Assembly: GCA_028288485.1 (NCBI GenBank)
Contig: JAQBNO010000066.1
Coordinates: forward strand, 1-56,875
DNA: 56,875 bases
Direction of reading: 5' to 3'
Origin: Segetibacter sp.
GTDB taxonomy: Bacteria; Bacteroidota; Bacteroidia; Chitinophagales; Chitinophagaceae
Part shown: positions 17,501 through 26,060 of the stretch, piece by piece
How the letters are laid out: each line of letters starts with the position of its first letter
Numbering within the stretch: the first letter of the stretch is position 1
Position numbers and translations under genes: made by a program
The notes under the pieces: model-generated
Told to the model about the DNA's origin: nothing
Database searches by the model: none
Seen by the model: only the letters and a program-made list of their open reading frames with translations

Positions 17501-18110
17501 AGATAATTCTACAAATGGTACGATTTCGGGTGCTGCAACTATTCCGTTCAACACAAACGTTAACGGCCGTATAAGCCCGAGCGGTGATGTTGACAACTAT
17601 AAATTCGCTATTACAACGGCCGGTACCATCACAGTTACTTTGGGTACATTACCCGCCGATTATGACCTCAGGTTACTGAACAGCGCAGGTACACAAGTTG
17701 GTATTTCACAAAATGGAGGTACAACAAGTGAAACCATTAGCTATACCGCGGCCCCGGGAACGTATTATGCCCAGGTAATAGGATATAACGGTGCCAACAG
17801 TTCCACTGTTTGTTATACGTTGAAGGTGCAATTGGGTACTGCAACACGTGGTGGAGCAGAGGCGGCTAAAGTGCCTATAGTATCGATCTATCCAAACCCC
17901 GTTCGCGGCGAACTTAAAGTAAATATGGGCAGCAATTCAGAGACTGTTTCTGTTACTGTAACGGATATGTATGGCCGCAGGATGATGAACAAAACCTTCA
18001 CCGGCGTTACCACCTTAAGTACGAGCAAATTTGCAGCTGGTGTTTATATGATCACCATTACTGATAAACATGGAGCAATTATAAAACAGGATAAAATTGT
18101 GAAAGAATAA
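14544..18110 (+). CDS. Secreted zinc metalloprotease (reprolysin-like) with Fn3, PPC and T9SS sorting domains
   Basis: A 1188-residue exported protease. Signal peptide MKKLLLQTILFGLLTVPAFA; a propeptide-like region follows to about 200. The catalytic domain has HEVGHQLGANH (residues 351-361; zinc ligands His351, His355, His361; Glu352) and a downstream GSGITIMGYAG Met-turn, placing it among metzincins of the reprolysin-like type. Then come two fibronectin type III domains (about 679-768 and 772-860; nearly identical at DNA level in parts), two pre-peptidase C-terminal (PPC) domains (about 870-975 and 985-1090; each with DYDLYVYN / DYDLRLLN and GTYY), and a type A T9SS C-terminal sorting domain (SIYPNPVRGELKV ... 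GVYMITITD). It should be secreted across the outer membrane by T9SS. Confidence 0.95.
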   Translation: MKKLLLQTILFGLLTVPAFAQKNNFWAVNNQSRSNIVTDKATLRQSYPTDLKLFNLNLEPFRQELFSIVDRSSKKSAIISLPNAAGEIEDFEVFEASNFEPVLQARFPDIRSYSGKGVTDKSATLKLSISPQGIQTMVFRTEKDNEFIEPYSKDHTIYSVYTSNREKGKLPWNCTTVDTKMAEGLNGRVADANLVARSTGDLKSMRLAQSVTAEYSNYFGATSSSQVSLVLAAINNTLARCNGVYEKDLALHLNLVAASANVIYYNPSTDPYSPASSGAGGAWNGELQSTLTSVVGETNYDIGHLFGASGGGGNAGCIGCVCTNGSKGSGYTSPADGIPQGDNFDVDYVVHEVGHQLGANHTFSMSNEGTGVNKEVGSGITIMGYAGITNQDIAPHSFDIYHQASIAQIQANLATKTCPVTTAISNATPAILALTNYTIPKSTPFALTGSATDGNAGDVLTYSWEQNDNAPSTQTGASSVASATKASGPNWTTFRPTTFPTRYFPQLSSILAGALVTGPLPGGDPGTNIEALSSVARTLNFRLTVRDNAPYNSTAPVTVGQTNFRDMIVTVSAASGPFSVSAPNTAVSWAGGSARTITWAVASTTAAPVSCANVKISLSTDGGQSFPTILAASTPNDGTEVLTIPNTPTTTARIKVEAVGNIFFDISNTNFNITSGSSCSAPAGLTSSAITTNSATVSWTPVTDAVSYDVDYKVTSSATWTNTATATTSTSVNFSGLTASTVYDYRVRTNCSGASGAYTAAQFTTAGATVCNAPSGLASSAITTTSATVSWTAVSGAASYAVDYKLTSSATWTSAATATTTTSVSLTGLTASSAYDWRVRTNCSGGSSGYTAAQFTTSTVSGCATAFEPNETQATAAAITSGVTNSAAIGSSTDIDYFKITTTATSNIIYNLVGPSAMDYDLYVYNSSGTQIGAGETGTATETVSLSGQAAGTYYIKVVGYNGANSVTCYTIKATASTATACQSTVDNSTNGTISGAATIPFNTNVNGRISPSGDVDNYKFAITTAGTITVTLGTLPADYDLRLLNSAGTQVGISQNGGTTSETISYTAAPGTYYAQVIGYNGANSSTVCYTLKVQLGTATRGGAEAAKVPIVSIYPNPVRGELKVNMGSNSETVSVTVTDMYGRRMMNKTFTGVTTLSTSKFAAGVYMITITDKHGAIIKQDKIVKE

Positions 18111-18127
18111 TTTTCATTCTATCCACT

Positions 18128-18162
18128 AAAAAGAGGCGTCCGCAATGGACGCCTCTTTTTTT
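18128..18162 (+). terminator. Strong intrinsic terminator
   Basis: AAAAAGAGGCGTCC - GCAAT - GGACGCCTCTTTTTTT: a 14-bp stem with T run, 17 bases after the metalloprotease stop codon. Confidence 0.92.
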
Positions 18163-18532
18163 AAGTATTGTCTTATCCTATTTAAATATTTGTTTTGGTC
18201 TTTACTGCACTACTACTATCAACATCGTCCCCGCCGCGGGGAGGCTCACTTGTACTGTACGTTGTTAATTGAGCCATTTCAAGGACGGACCGGTTTCAAC
18301 GGTTTCTTTATAAACGGTATTCTATCCAAAATAAAACACCAATGTTTACGTCAGAGGTCTTTGATTAAACATTGACCTGCTTACAGTGTCAAATGAGTGA
18401 TCTTTTAGTTTTATAGCTTGTACATTTGACTTACAGCTGGTTTTAATTTAAGGTTATCGGAAATCGCAGCGGTTGTGAAACTGAAGAGTTGGTTGCTTCG
18501 TCTTCTAAACCGTTAGAAGTAAAAAAATACTT
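18163..18532. other. Gene-free stretch
   Basis: No gene recognised. It contains GGCTCACTTGTACTGTACGT at about 18242-18261, a partial match to the dispersed intergenic repeat, next to a GC-rich CCCCGCCGCGGGG hairpin. Confidence 0.5.
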
Positions 18533-19054
18533 ATGAATAACAAATTATTTTCCACTGCTGTTGTTGTAATTCTATCAAGCTGTTCAGTTGTTGCGCAAAA
18601 AGATCCAGGAAGTTCAACCGGCATTTTTAAGAATTTAATTGGTTGCTGGCAAGGCACTTTGAATTATAGCGGCACTATGATCAGGAAGCCGTATTCAACA
18701 AATGCAGAACTTGTTATTAAGCAAATAGGCTCATCCGATGCCTTTGAGTTTTTACATATTTACACCGCAAACCGAAACGAAAATGTAGCAGATACAATCA
18801 CCGTTTCGAAAGATGGCAAAAAGCTCAATGATGGAATTATTAAATCAAAGCGCTCTACGAGTGAGGGGAATGTAGAAATAATGACAGAAGTCGCAGGCTT
18901 TGACCCGGACAATAATACAACAGCCGTTATAAGGCAGACTTATACAATAGGAAAAGATGTTTATACCTACAAAAAACAGGTTCAACCGGTGGGACAACAC
19001 GACTGGCTTGACAGGCAGGAATTCAAATATGCACGCAAAATTTGCCGGAAGTAG
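18533..19054 (+). CDS. Exported or lipid-anchored protein of unknown function
   Basis: A 173-residue protein with an N-terminal export signal, MNNKLFSTAVVVILSSCSVV. The ILSSC sequence is an acceptable lipobox, so it may be a lipoprotein anchored at Cys17; cleavage after VVA by ordinary signal peptidase is the alternative. The mature part starts with IFKNLIGCWQGTLNYSG, a segment typical of small lipocalin-like or DUF-type periplasmic beta-barrel proteins in Bacteroidota, and continues with strands such as YTIGKDVYTYKKQVQ. No enzyme motif is seen. Confidence 0.7.
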   Translation: MNNKLFSTAVVVILSSCSVVAQKDPGSSTGIFKNLIGCWQGTLNYSGTMIRKPYSTNAELVIKQIGSSDAFEFLHIYTANRNENVADTITVSKDGKKLNDGIIKSKRSTSEGNVEIMTEVAGFDPDNNTTAVIRQTYTIGKDVYTYKKQVQPVGQHDWLDRQEFKYARKICRK

Positions 19055-19346
19055 AACGTGCAACACTTACTGAAACATAGCTGAATTGTCAATATTAAAA
19101 GCGGATGTATTAATCACTTTGCTGCTGTAGTTGCCCCGGTAAAAAGCAACATCGTAAGTGTATGAGTGTTGCAGCCGGCACCTAAATACTGGTTAAAAAA
19201 CTACTAACTCCCCGACATCGTTTTCCTGGTTGGCATGTCCTCGCACTTTGTTACATTCGTAGTCGTCAATTGAATGGGCGGAGCTGGCTACATCTCTAAT
19301 GGTCTGCGTCTATTGTTACCAAAGAATCTATTTCAATAAAATAACA

Positions 19347-20900
19347 ATGTTATCAAGAATCATTATTTTCTTCTCTTTATTGCTGGCAACCGATACCGTC
19401 TTCACCCAATCCGTAACTTTTACTATCAATACAAAACAAAGGGCACAAACCATTGAGCATTTTGGTGCATCCGGGGCATGGTTTTCCGAAGGCATTGGAA
19501 AACACTGGGCTGCGGAGAAAAAAGAACGGATGGCTGAATTGCTGTTCAGTAAAGGGTTGGACAAAGCCGGCAACCCCCTAGGTATAGGTCTTTCAGCCTG
19601 GAGGTTTAATATTGGCGGTGGAACAGCAGAACAAGGCGACAGCAGTGGCATCAGTAACCCCGTAAAAAGGGTAGAAGGTTTTCTTTTGCCGAACGGAACA
19701 TACGACTGGAATAAGCAACAAGGCTATCTATGGTTTGTAAAGAAAGCGAAAGCCTATGGCGTGGACAACCTGGTTGCATTTAGCAATACACCCCCTGTTC
19801 AATTCAATAAAAACGGGCTGGGCTTTAAAATCGAAAAAAATTATGAATGCAATTTGCGGGAAGATAAATACGGCGCTTATGCCGATTTCTTAGCAACGGT
19901 TATTCAACATTTCGATAAGGAAGGTTTGCACTTTAATTTTATAAGTCCCGTAAACGAACCCCAATGGGATTGGTCGAATAAATTCGGACAAATGAACCAG
20001 GAAGGCTCTCCATGGCACAACAAAGATATTTACAAGATAACGGTGAGTCTCGACAGTGCATTGTCTTCAAAAAAGCTTTCCACCAAAATCGTTATTCCTG
20101 AGGCTGGCGTTCTTACAGCACTTTATGAAGGAAAAGACCACGCCTCGAGGCAAATACAGCGCTTTTTCGCAACAGGCAGTCAACACTATCTCGGCAACTT
20201 AAAAAACCTGAAGCATGCGATAATGGGCCATAGTTATTTTACCGATAATGGTGATACAAGCATTATCAATGTGCGCAGCCGTTTGCGTGACAGCGCTGCA
20301 AAGTATAAGATTCCTTTCTGGCAGTCAGAATATAGTATGCTGGGCAATGGTTACAAGGAAGGTAAGCGAGGGAGAATAAAGGCAATTGATTGCGCCCTCT
20401 TTCTTTCTAAAATGATCTACCACGACCTTGTAATCGCTAATGCAACCGCCTGGCATTTGTGGAACGCCTGGGAACCCGGCAACGCAGATTTTGATACCCG
20501 CTATTACCTTCTTGCTTTAAACAGCAATCCTGCTAACACCGAAGGTGACTTTACCATTACCAAAAATCTTTGGGCGCTCGGACATTACAGCCGCTTTATA
20601 AGACCGGGCATGCACCGTATTGTTCCTCAAAGAAGTGATCGTTTAAATGATATCCAGTCTGCTAAAGACGTCATGCTTTCGGCTTTTACCGATAATAAAA
20701 GCATAGTTGTTGTAATCATCAACTACACAGGGTTGGGTAAAGAAATTGGTTTGGAACTTCCCGGCATAAAGCAGACAAAAAGAATTAAACAATACGTAAC
20801 CACGGCGAATGCCAATGATAATATGAAACCTTACCCCGTTGAATCTATTAAAAAAATCACGCTACCTGCAAGGTCTATTACGACCATTGTTATGGAATAA
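19347..20900 (+). CDS. GH30-family glycoside hydrolase (endo-beta-1,6-galactanase-like), exported
   Basis: Retaining glycosidase of clan GH-A. The ATG at 19347 begins a signal peptide (MLSRIIIFFSLLLATDTVFT); the frame is open upstream but those residues are unlikely. Family signatures are IEHFGASGAW near the mature start, LSAWRFNIGGGTAEQG, FSNTPPVQFNKNG, the acid/base Glu204 in ISPVNEPQWDW, and the nucleophile Glu328 in FWQSEYSMLG. The pattern matches the beta-1,6-galactanase-like branch of GH30 better than glucosylceramidase. A C-terminal beta-sandwich (about 420-517) is typical of GH30. No T9SS tail, so it is probably periplasmic. Substrate is inferred. Confidence 0.88.
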   Translation: MLSRIIIFFSLLLATDTVFTQSVTFTINTKQRAQTIEHFGASGAWFSEGIGKHWAAEKKERMAELLFSKGLDKAGNPLGIGLSAWRFNIGGGTAEQGDSSGISNPVKRVEGFLLPNGTYDWNKQQGYLWFVKKAKAYGVDNLVAFSNTPPVQFNKNGLGFKIEKNYECNLREDKYGAYADFLATVIQHFDKEGLHFNFISPVNEPQWDWSNKFGQMNQEGSPWHNKDIYKITVSLDSALSSKKLSTKIVIPEAGVLTALYEGKDHASRQIQRFFATGSQHYLGNLKNLKHAIMGHSYFTDNGDTSIINVRSRLRDSAAKYKIPFWQSEYSMLGNGYKEGKRGRIKAIDCALFLSKMIYHDLVIANATAWHLWNAWEPGNADFDTRYYLLALNSNPANTEGDFTITKNLWALGHYSRFIRPGMHRIVPQRSDRLNDIQSAKDVMLSAFTDNKSIVVVIINYTGLGKEIGLELPGIKQTKRIKQYVTTANANDNMKPYPVESIKKITLPARSITTIVME

Positions 20901-21603
20901 TTAAGCAAATGAATAGACTTCTCAGCAGTATTTATAGAGATAAGTGATCAGATGTACATCCGCTCCTCATTAAAAAAATAAGCTACTTTACAGATAGCAA
21001 AAATAGTGGAGGCGGAGCGATAGACCTGCAGAGGGAATAATGTGTTCTCGTCATTGCGAGATTATGAGCTCTTTATATACCCCTTTTCTTTTCTAATTGA
21101 TATATCAAAACTCGCTTCTACTAAATCGTAAATGAATGGTTTCAGACCAAAATGATGTTTCACCACGACCGAATGTGCATTCTGTCGCACATAGTAGTTT
21201 TACCAGTTAAAAGGAGGATATTACAGTGCCTTTATGCACCTCATTTTCTCACCGGTTGTACAATACCGGGGTCAAACAGGCATTAAATATTTGTTTCAGA
21301 CCAAATGGTGTCCGGGGCCCACGAAAGATCTGTAGACGCAATCTAGTAGTATTCTTTTGGTGACCAACACTTGTAATTTTGTTCATCATTGTTGTGTCAC
21401 TCACTTGTACAGTTGTTTCATCAATCAGCAAAAAATGAATTGTTCATTAAGCCAAATACACGAAATGTCTATCCGGTATATTTATAATGCGTTTAAATAA
21501 ATAGTGTTTCGGCAAGCACGTTGATTTATGCAAACCCGAATCAACCTTAAAAAACAAATCGTTAAATGAAACAGGTATAAACCATATTTAGTAATTTGCC
21601 TTT
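20901..21603. other. Gene-free stretch with small repeats
   Basis: About 700 bases without a recognisable gene. It contains two copies of GTTTCAGACCAAA (about 21139 and 21293) and one copy of the dispersed repeat at 21385-21416. The sequence precedes a decayed nucleotidyltransferase pair. Confidence 0.5.
21385..21416 (+). repeat. Short copy of dispersed intergenic repeat
   Basis: CATCATTGTTGTGTCACTCA followed by CTTGTACAGTTG. It matches the TGTG-type variant of the core also seen at 39876-39896 and 2815-2842 (both minus strand). Confidence 0.6.
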
Positions 21604-21813
21604 ATGAAACGCAGGTAGGTTGATTTGGAAGTGTACGAAAGCCGCAATATGGTGAATGAAGGAAATATAGACTACCGGTATTGGTTTGAAAAATCAAATG
21701 AGGAACGTTTACATGCCGCCCGGATAATGACTTCAGTTGCTTTCCGGGAACCGGATTTTTTTCAAAAGAAAGTAGATGGTACTCTTTTCACCGCACGAAA
21801 GCACCGTGAATAA
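21604..21813 (+). pseudogene. Probable decayed partner gene of nucleotidyltransferase (with early stop)
   Basis: From the ATG at 21604 the frame reads MKRR, stop (TAG at 21616-21618), then VDLEVYESRNMVNEGNIDYRYW... to the stop at 21811-21813. Downstream of the TAG the peptide is well formed (YWFEKSNEERLHAARIMTSV, then AFREPDFFQKKVDGTLF). I recall the NIxYW...ERL...I...AY...PDF.KKVDR.xF pattern from short proteins encoded directly before nucleotidyltransferase-fold genes in Bacteroidota. A TTG at 21625 could rescue translation of 62 residues, so it may still be made. Its neighbour is frameshifted. Confidence 0.6.
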
Positions 21814-22211
21814 ATGGATGTCTTTAACCCCGACTTTAGCGACTTTACCTTCAGCCTCAATAGCACCATGTTGAATATATACTTGTCGGTGGCTATGCAG
21901 GTATACTAACAGTGTTTAGCCATTCCGCCGGAGATAGGGATATTTGGGTGAATAAAACAGAAGCTAATTTTAAAGCGCTGCAACAAGCCCTAAAGTTTTT
22001 CTCCACCCAATTTCATGTGTTCTCTTTCCGAAGACCTCCCTATGCTATTGAAATACTTACAGCGTTAAAAGGCATTTCTTCTTTTACCGAAACTTTTAAT
22101 TTAGCTACTATTGCGGTAGTAGATAATATTGAGGGTATGATCGAAGCTAGAGAAGCAGCAGGGAGACAGAAAGACAAAAATGATAGTGAAAATTTGAAAT
22201 CGGTGGAATAA
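21814..22211 (+). pseudogene. Frameshifted nucleotidyltransferase-fold (AbiEii/MNT-like) gene
   Basis: It starts with MDVFNPDFSDFTFSLN directly after the previous stop codon, then shifts frame. The continuing frame reads HHVEYILVGGYAGIL, GDRDIWVNKTEANFKALQQA, RRPPYAIEILTALKGIS and EAREAAGRQKDKNDSENLK, which is the usual layout of this nucleotidyltransferase family: GG motif, DxD (GDRDIWV), then RP/ID, and the final A..A.GR.KD..D...L motif. One base is missing near 21877, so no intact protein is made; a GTG start at 21912 could give only the C-terminal part. Such pairs are toxin-antitoxin-like, but activity is not shown. Confidence 0.75.
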
Positions 22212-22358
22212 GCGGAATTTTATTTGTCACACGTAAACTTACTTGGTTGAAAGTATGATTAGTCAAGGCCACTCCCGTCAATTATAGAAAATATTAACAC
22301 CTTTCACCTCCAGTAAACAAACCGGCGACTGGACCGTTATTTAAAGTTGAGTATATTA

Positions 22359-23012
22359 ATGAAGTTCCTCTTAGTTTTTATGATATTACCAACAGTAGTA
22401 AACCCGACCGGTCCGATCGATGCGGACCTTATGCAATTCTGTAATAATAAACAGATTCCCACTGAAATAGAAAGGAACGTCCTTACCGCGTTATCTTTTT
22501 ACCCCGAATTAAAAAATACTACAATCCATTTTATATTCAAAAAGAATATAAAGACGTCGGTAATGCAGGCGCAACCCGTGTTTCGCACCCTGTTGGGTAA
22601 TAGAAAAAACAGGCGTTACAGGATAAATATCAGTGTTCATTTTAACCTGGTAAATGCTCATCTGCCTATTCTTGAAATTCCCGATGAGGTTTTTATAGGA
22701 TGGATAGGGCATGAACTTGGGCATATACTTGATTATGAAAGCAAGAGTAATGCAGAAATTTTTTCGTTTGGTTACCGCTATTTATTTCACCCGTCTTTTG
22801 TACAACATGCAGAGATGGTAGCAGACTCGCTGGCTGTCGAGCGTGGACTGGGACACTATATCGTTGCCACAAAACGCTTTATCCTTGATCATGCAGATTT
22901 GCCACAATCGTATAAGGATAAAATTAAACGGCTGTATCTCTCTCCGGATGTGATTGTAGAGCAGGTAAGGAAACTGGAGGAGGAAAAGAAGAAGTTGGAG
23001 AAGCAGGACTAA
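22359..23012 (+). CDS. Exported M48-like small zinc metallopeptidase
   Basis: A 218-residue protein with a short N-terminal signal or membrane anchor (MKFLLVFMILPTVVNPTGP). The active site is WIGHELGHILDYES (His118, Glu119, His122) followed by HAEMVADSLAVERGLG, where Glu152 and Asp156 match the ExxxD third-ligand motif of M48 and minigluzincin peptidases. The C-terminus is a charged helix (VRKLEEEKKKLEKQ). ATG at 22359 was preferred over an upstream TTG at 22347 because it starts the signal. It is a single gene; natural substrate unknown. Confidence 0.82.
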   Translation: MKFLLVFMILPTVVNPTGPIDADLMQFCNNKQIPTEIERNVLTALSFYPELKNTTIHFIFKKNIKTSVMQAQPVFRTLLGNRKNRRYRINISVHFNLVNAHLPILEIPDEVFIGWIGHELGHILDYESKSNAEIFSFGYRYLFHPSFVQHAEMVADSLAVERGLGHYIVATKRFILDHADLPQSYKDKIKRLYLSPDVIVEQVRKLEEEKKKLEKQD

Positions 23013-23322
23013 GATGACCAGGGAGTTTGCCCTGCTTTATGGTATCAGCTTGGCTTTGCAATAGCACTAAGCCCGGCTTTCAGTCACTTTCTTTTATTTC
23101 AGCAATTTTGATGTTTTTTATCCGTTTCAATGAATGCTGAAAAAATGCTGAGGTCGTGTGTTGATCTAAAAAAGATTCAAAGGAAACAATTATCCGAAAA
23201 GTAAACTGCATGTGGAATAAACACAAAACGAAATGCAAAGGTGACTCCTTAGGCTTTAATGTACCAAATGGTAATATATTGAAGTATACAATGAATTATA
23301 ACTCCCGGATTTTGTTTATATA

Positions 23323-23514
23323 ATGATTGAATTTTACAATCCAGACATCATGTTCATCGACCCGGCAGATGGAACGTCTTTGGTTGGATATTTAAATGAT
23401 GAAATTGCTAAGGATAAAAAATAGGATCCGCCAAAGATTGAAGAAATGAAAGAGGTGCGTGATTTTATTTTAAAACCCAAAAAATATAATACCTCTTCAC
23501 ATCCATTTAGGTAA
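23323..23514 (+). pseudogene. Short reading frame with in-frame TAG (remnant of unknown protein)
   Basis: ATG at 23323 gives MIEFYNPDIMFIDPADGTSL then VGYLNDEIAKDKK and a TAG at 23422-23424; the same frame continues DPPKIEEMKEVRDFILKPKK to TAA at 23512-23514. Composition on both sides of the TAG is protein-like, suggesting a single former gene of 63 codons or an N-terminal remnant. I do not recognise the family. Readthrough is possible in principle but nothing supports it. Confidence 0.35.
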
Positions 23515-23802
23515 TAAAGAAACGGGAAAATATAACAAATAGTAACATCCCTGTTGGCGGCGGGAGTATAAAACTTAAATGTGATCAACTGGGATTTGAG
23601 GTACCGAGGAACATGATAAGGTTAGGTACAGGCTCGCCCGGCCAAAGTGTTTAAAAAACTTGCGTAGCAGTTTTTGAACGAAGCTTATCAAGCCCCGTTA
23701 CAATGACGAAGCCCGAGATTTGAGGTTGATGAATGTTTCGACAACAAAGTACCTAATCTAATAAAAATAATATTAACCCTTCTTGGCTGCAAATTGCGCC
23801 CA

Positions 23803-23900
23803 CGATGAAGTGATTGCAACCCTTCGGCTTTGCTCAGGGTTAACTGCTGTACTCAGTTCAATTAATAAATAAAAGTTGAACTGAGCGTAGCAACGATGAC
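23803..23900 (-). repeat. Long copy of dispersed intergenic repeat
   Basis: Read on the minus strand: CATCGTTGCTACGCTCAGTT, a variable middle, CAGCAGTTAACCCTGAGC, then AAGCCGAAGGGTTGCAATCA and CTTCATCG. The order of blocks matches 25541-25660 and, in reverse, 51669-51797. Confidence 0.7.
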
Positions 23901-23948
23901 TCTATGAAAATATACAGCTGGTATCCAAAAACAACCAATTCACCGCAA

Positions 23949-25469
23949 CTAAGCCAACTGCAGTACATAGTGCCTGAACTCATTAAAATCCTCTTCTTTC
24001 ATTACTCTTGGAATTTTTGCCTGTCCTCCCAATTTCTTGAATTCTTCACTCCATTTGTAAAAGCGCTCAACAGGGATTGCCTCAACTTTCAAACCTCTTA
24101 ATGCTTTTGTCCTTGCTACCTGGTAGTTTTTATTGTTATCACACAATTCTGTATCTATCAATTCAGCTGCTCTTTCTGCATCAATCTCTTTATCGGTCCC
24201 GATTACGAATTTCATTTTGTACTCTTCATTTTCAAAAACAGTTGCAGCAACGAACTCTTTAATCTCTAAATCATAAGCATCTTCCAGCTTTTCTATAGCC
24301 ATATTCATCTTCTGAACCGAAAGTTGCTCTCCAACTACATTCAGGTAATGCTTCGTGCGGCCACTGATCTGTATCTCCGACCTTTTTTTATCGGTTATAA
24401 TCACCGTATCCCCGATCATGTATCTCCAGGCTCCTGATACTGTGGAAATAAGCAAAACATATTCAATGTTTTCTTCTGCCTGCTCGAGCGTTAACACTTT
24501 TACACCCGGTTTAACCCGTCCATCCTCATCAATATTTTCCTCGACAAATGGAACAAATTCGAAAAATATGCCGTTGTCGACTATGAGCGACATGGAACTT
24601 GTATCTGGCCTTTTCTGTGTTGCAATGTACCCTTCAGACGCGAGGTATGTATCTATATAGATCAACGGCCTGGCAAGTAACTTTTCCATGCTTTTGCGAT
24701 ACGGCTCAAAGGCAACACCGCCTGAAGTATAAACATGCAGGTTTGGCCAAATATCATGAATCGTATTAAGGTTGTTGTGAGTAATGATCTCTTTAAGCAT
24801 CAGCTCTACCCACGAAGGGATCCCTGATATACTTCCAATATCCCAGCCCGGAGCCTCCTCCGCAATTCTTTTTACCTTTTCGTCCCAGTTCCCGATCGAT
24901 GCTATCTCAGCACCTGGTTTGTAAAATTTACTGAACCAGCCGGGAATATTGGCAGCGCTGATGCCGCTGATCTCACCTTCGAAATGGTCTTCCGCTTCAA
25001 TTAACTGCGTGCTGCTTCCCAGCATAAGAATTTGCTTATCGAAAAAATCAGTTGGGAGATCAAAGTTTTTCAGGCTCAACACTTGCTGCATGCCCGATTT
25101 TTTAATAGCGGTGATCATGTCACCTGTTACAGGAATGTATTTTTTATTGCTTGTAGTACCACTGCTTAATGCAAAATATTTTTGCCCGCCTGGCCAGGTC
25201 ACGTTCTGGTGTCCCTTCAGCAGGTAGTTCCACCATTCGTCAAACATCGCGTCGTAATCGTACACACGTACATTTTCCTGGAAGACCGGGATCGGATCAC
25301 CACTTGCTAAAATTTCGCTGAACTTATGTTTCATTCCAAATGCAGTAAGTCTTGCCTTTTTTACAAGTTGCAAAAGAACTTTCTTCTGCGCTTTGTACGG
25401 GTTAGGTTCACTACTTATAAATCCGTTGAAATCAATTGCTTTTTTAATTACTCCACCTAGCAGCGACAT
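23949..25469 (-). CDS. GH3 auxin-responsive promoter family protein (acyl-adenylating enzyme)
   Basis: A 506-residue bacterial member of the GH3 family (PF03321), related to plant JAR1-type acyl-acid amido synthetases of the ANL superfamily. Features: NPYKAQKKVLLQLVKKARLT near the N-terminus, ATP-binding FALSSGTTSNKKYIPVT, VYTSGGVAFEPY, YLASEGYIATQ, LVVDNGIFFEFVP-like block, VLLISTVSGAWRYMIGDTV and ISGRTKHYLNVVGEQLS. These motifs occur in the right order and the length is typical of Bacteroidota members. The substrate in bacteria is unknown. It is a single gene on the minus strand. Confidence 0.93.
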   Translation of the reverse strand: MSLLGGVIKKAIDFNGFISSEPNPYKAQKKVLLQLVKKARLTAFGMKHKFSEILASGDPIPVFQENVRVYDYDAMFDEWWNYLLKGHQNVTWPGGQKYFALSSGTTSNKKYIPVTGDMITAIKKSGMQQVLSLKNFDLPTDFFDKQILMLGSSTQLIEAEDHFEGEISGISAANIPGWFSKFYKPGAEIASIGNWDEKVKRIAEEAPGWDIGSISGIPSWVELMLKEIITHNNLNTIHDIWPNLHVYTSGGVAFEPYRKSMEKLLARPLIYIDTYLASEGYIATQKRPDTSSMSLIVDNGIFFEFVPFVEENIDEDGRVKPGVKVLTLEQAEENIEYVLLISTVSGAWRYMIGDTVIITDKKRSEIQISGRTKHYLNVVGEQLSVQKMNMAIEKLEDAYDLEIKEFVAATVFENEEYKMKFVIGTDKEIDAERAAELIDTELCDNNKNYQVARTKALRGLKVEAIPVERFYKWSEEFKKLGGQAKIPRVMKEEDFNEFRHYVLQLA

Positions 25470-25540
25470 ACACTTTGTTTTTCACCCTTAAGCAATATTT
25501 ATACCCCGTAATTTTTCTGGAGGTGGTGTATTTTCTTTTG

Positions 25541-25660
25541 GTACCGGCAGTAGTTTTTCAGAGCATCATCGTTGCCACGCTCGGTTCACAGGCAGTTTTT
25601 CATAGCATCGAGGCAGTTCTTGCCCCGAGCCTTGTCGAAGGGTCGAAATCACTTCATCTG
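25541..25660 (+). repeat. Long copy of dispersed intergenic repeat
   Basis: Blocks in order: GGTACCGGC (from 25540), CATCGTTGCCACGCTCGGTT, GGCAGTTTTTCATAGCATCG, GGCAGTTCTTG, CCCCGAGCCTTGTCGAAGGG and AATCACTTCATCTGC. The 16 bases ATCGTTGCCACGCTCG are identical to those in the copy at 36116-36230; the tail blocks match 51669-51797 in reverse orientation. Its right end abuts or overlaps the AHSA1-like pseudogene. Confidence 0.8.
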
Positions 25661-25942
25661 CATCGCGTTTCGCAGCTTATTCTCTGCATATTTCTTGAAG
25701 TTGTTCAATACATTTTGGCAAAAGTCTCTCTGCATGTGAACAGGAGTTTTTGATTCTACCTCAAAAGTTTGGGTTATCATTCTTTCACTTCCATTTGCAA
25801 TAAACCTATTGATCGTTTTTCTACGGCCGGATGTTGTAAGTTCAATAAGCTCGCATGTCTTTACCTTGTCATATTTGCCGCAATAGTCAAAACCCTCGCT
25901 ACCATCTTTCGATCGCATCCTGAATAGTAAACACCCCAGAAC
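25649..25942 (-). pseudogene. C-terminal remnant of AHSA1/SRPBCC-domain protein gene
   Basis: The peptide contains FRMRSKDGSEGFDYCGKYDK, VKTCELIELTTSGRRK, ITQTFEVESKTPVHMQRDF and QNVLNNFKKYAEN. This is the usual second half of AHSA1-type SRPBCC proteins (RMEAKDGSxGFDFxGxY, VxxHELIxY, TFxAExxxPVEMQRxGWQxILxNFKKY). The N-terminal half, with its VWxALTxPE-type start, is missing and replaced by unrelated sequence, and the conserved W of GWQ is F-C. A dispersed repeat copy lies at its 3' end. Confidence 0.7.
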
Positions 25943-26060
25943 ATTATACCGTTTTTTGCCGCCTCGGGTCCGGCCGGACTCTACTGCAAGCAGGGGAGCA
26001 TAATTATTGATTGAAGTTATTACAACAATGTAACTGTAGATGCAGATTAAGAACCAAACT

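Larger units (their letters stand above)
23013..23948. other. Long, mostly gene-free stretch
   Basis: It contains a short reading frame interrupted by TAG (23323-23514) and one long copy of the dispersed repeat (23803-23900, minus strand). Nothing else was recognised. Confidence 0.5.

Noticed and set aside
18145-18375. Open frame of 76 codons after the metalloprotease
   Set aside because: Its start lies inside the strong intrinsic terminator; the peptide looks random.
21139-21312. Two GTTTCAGACCAAA repeats considered as CRISPR repeats
   Set aside because: Only two copies about 150 bases apart, no regular spacing and no cas genes.
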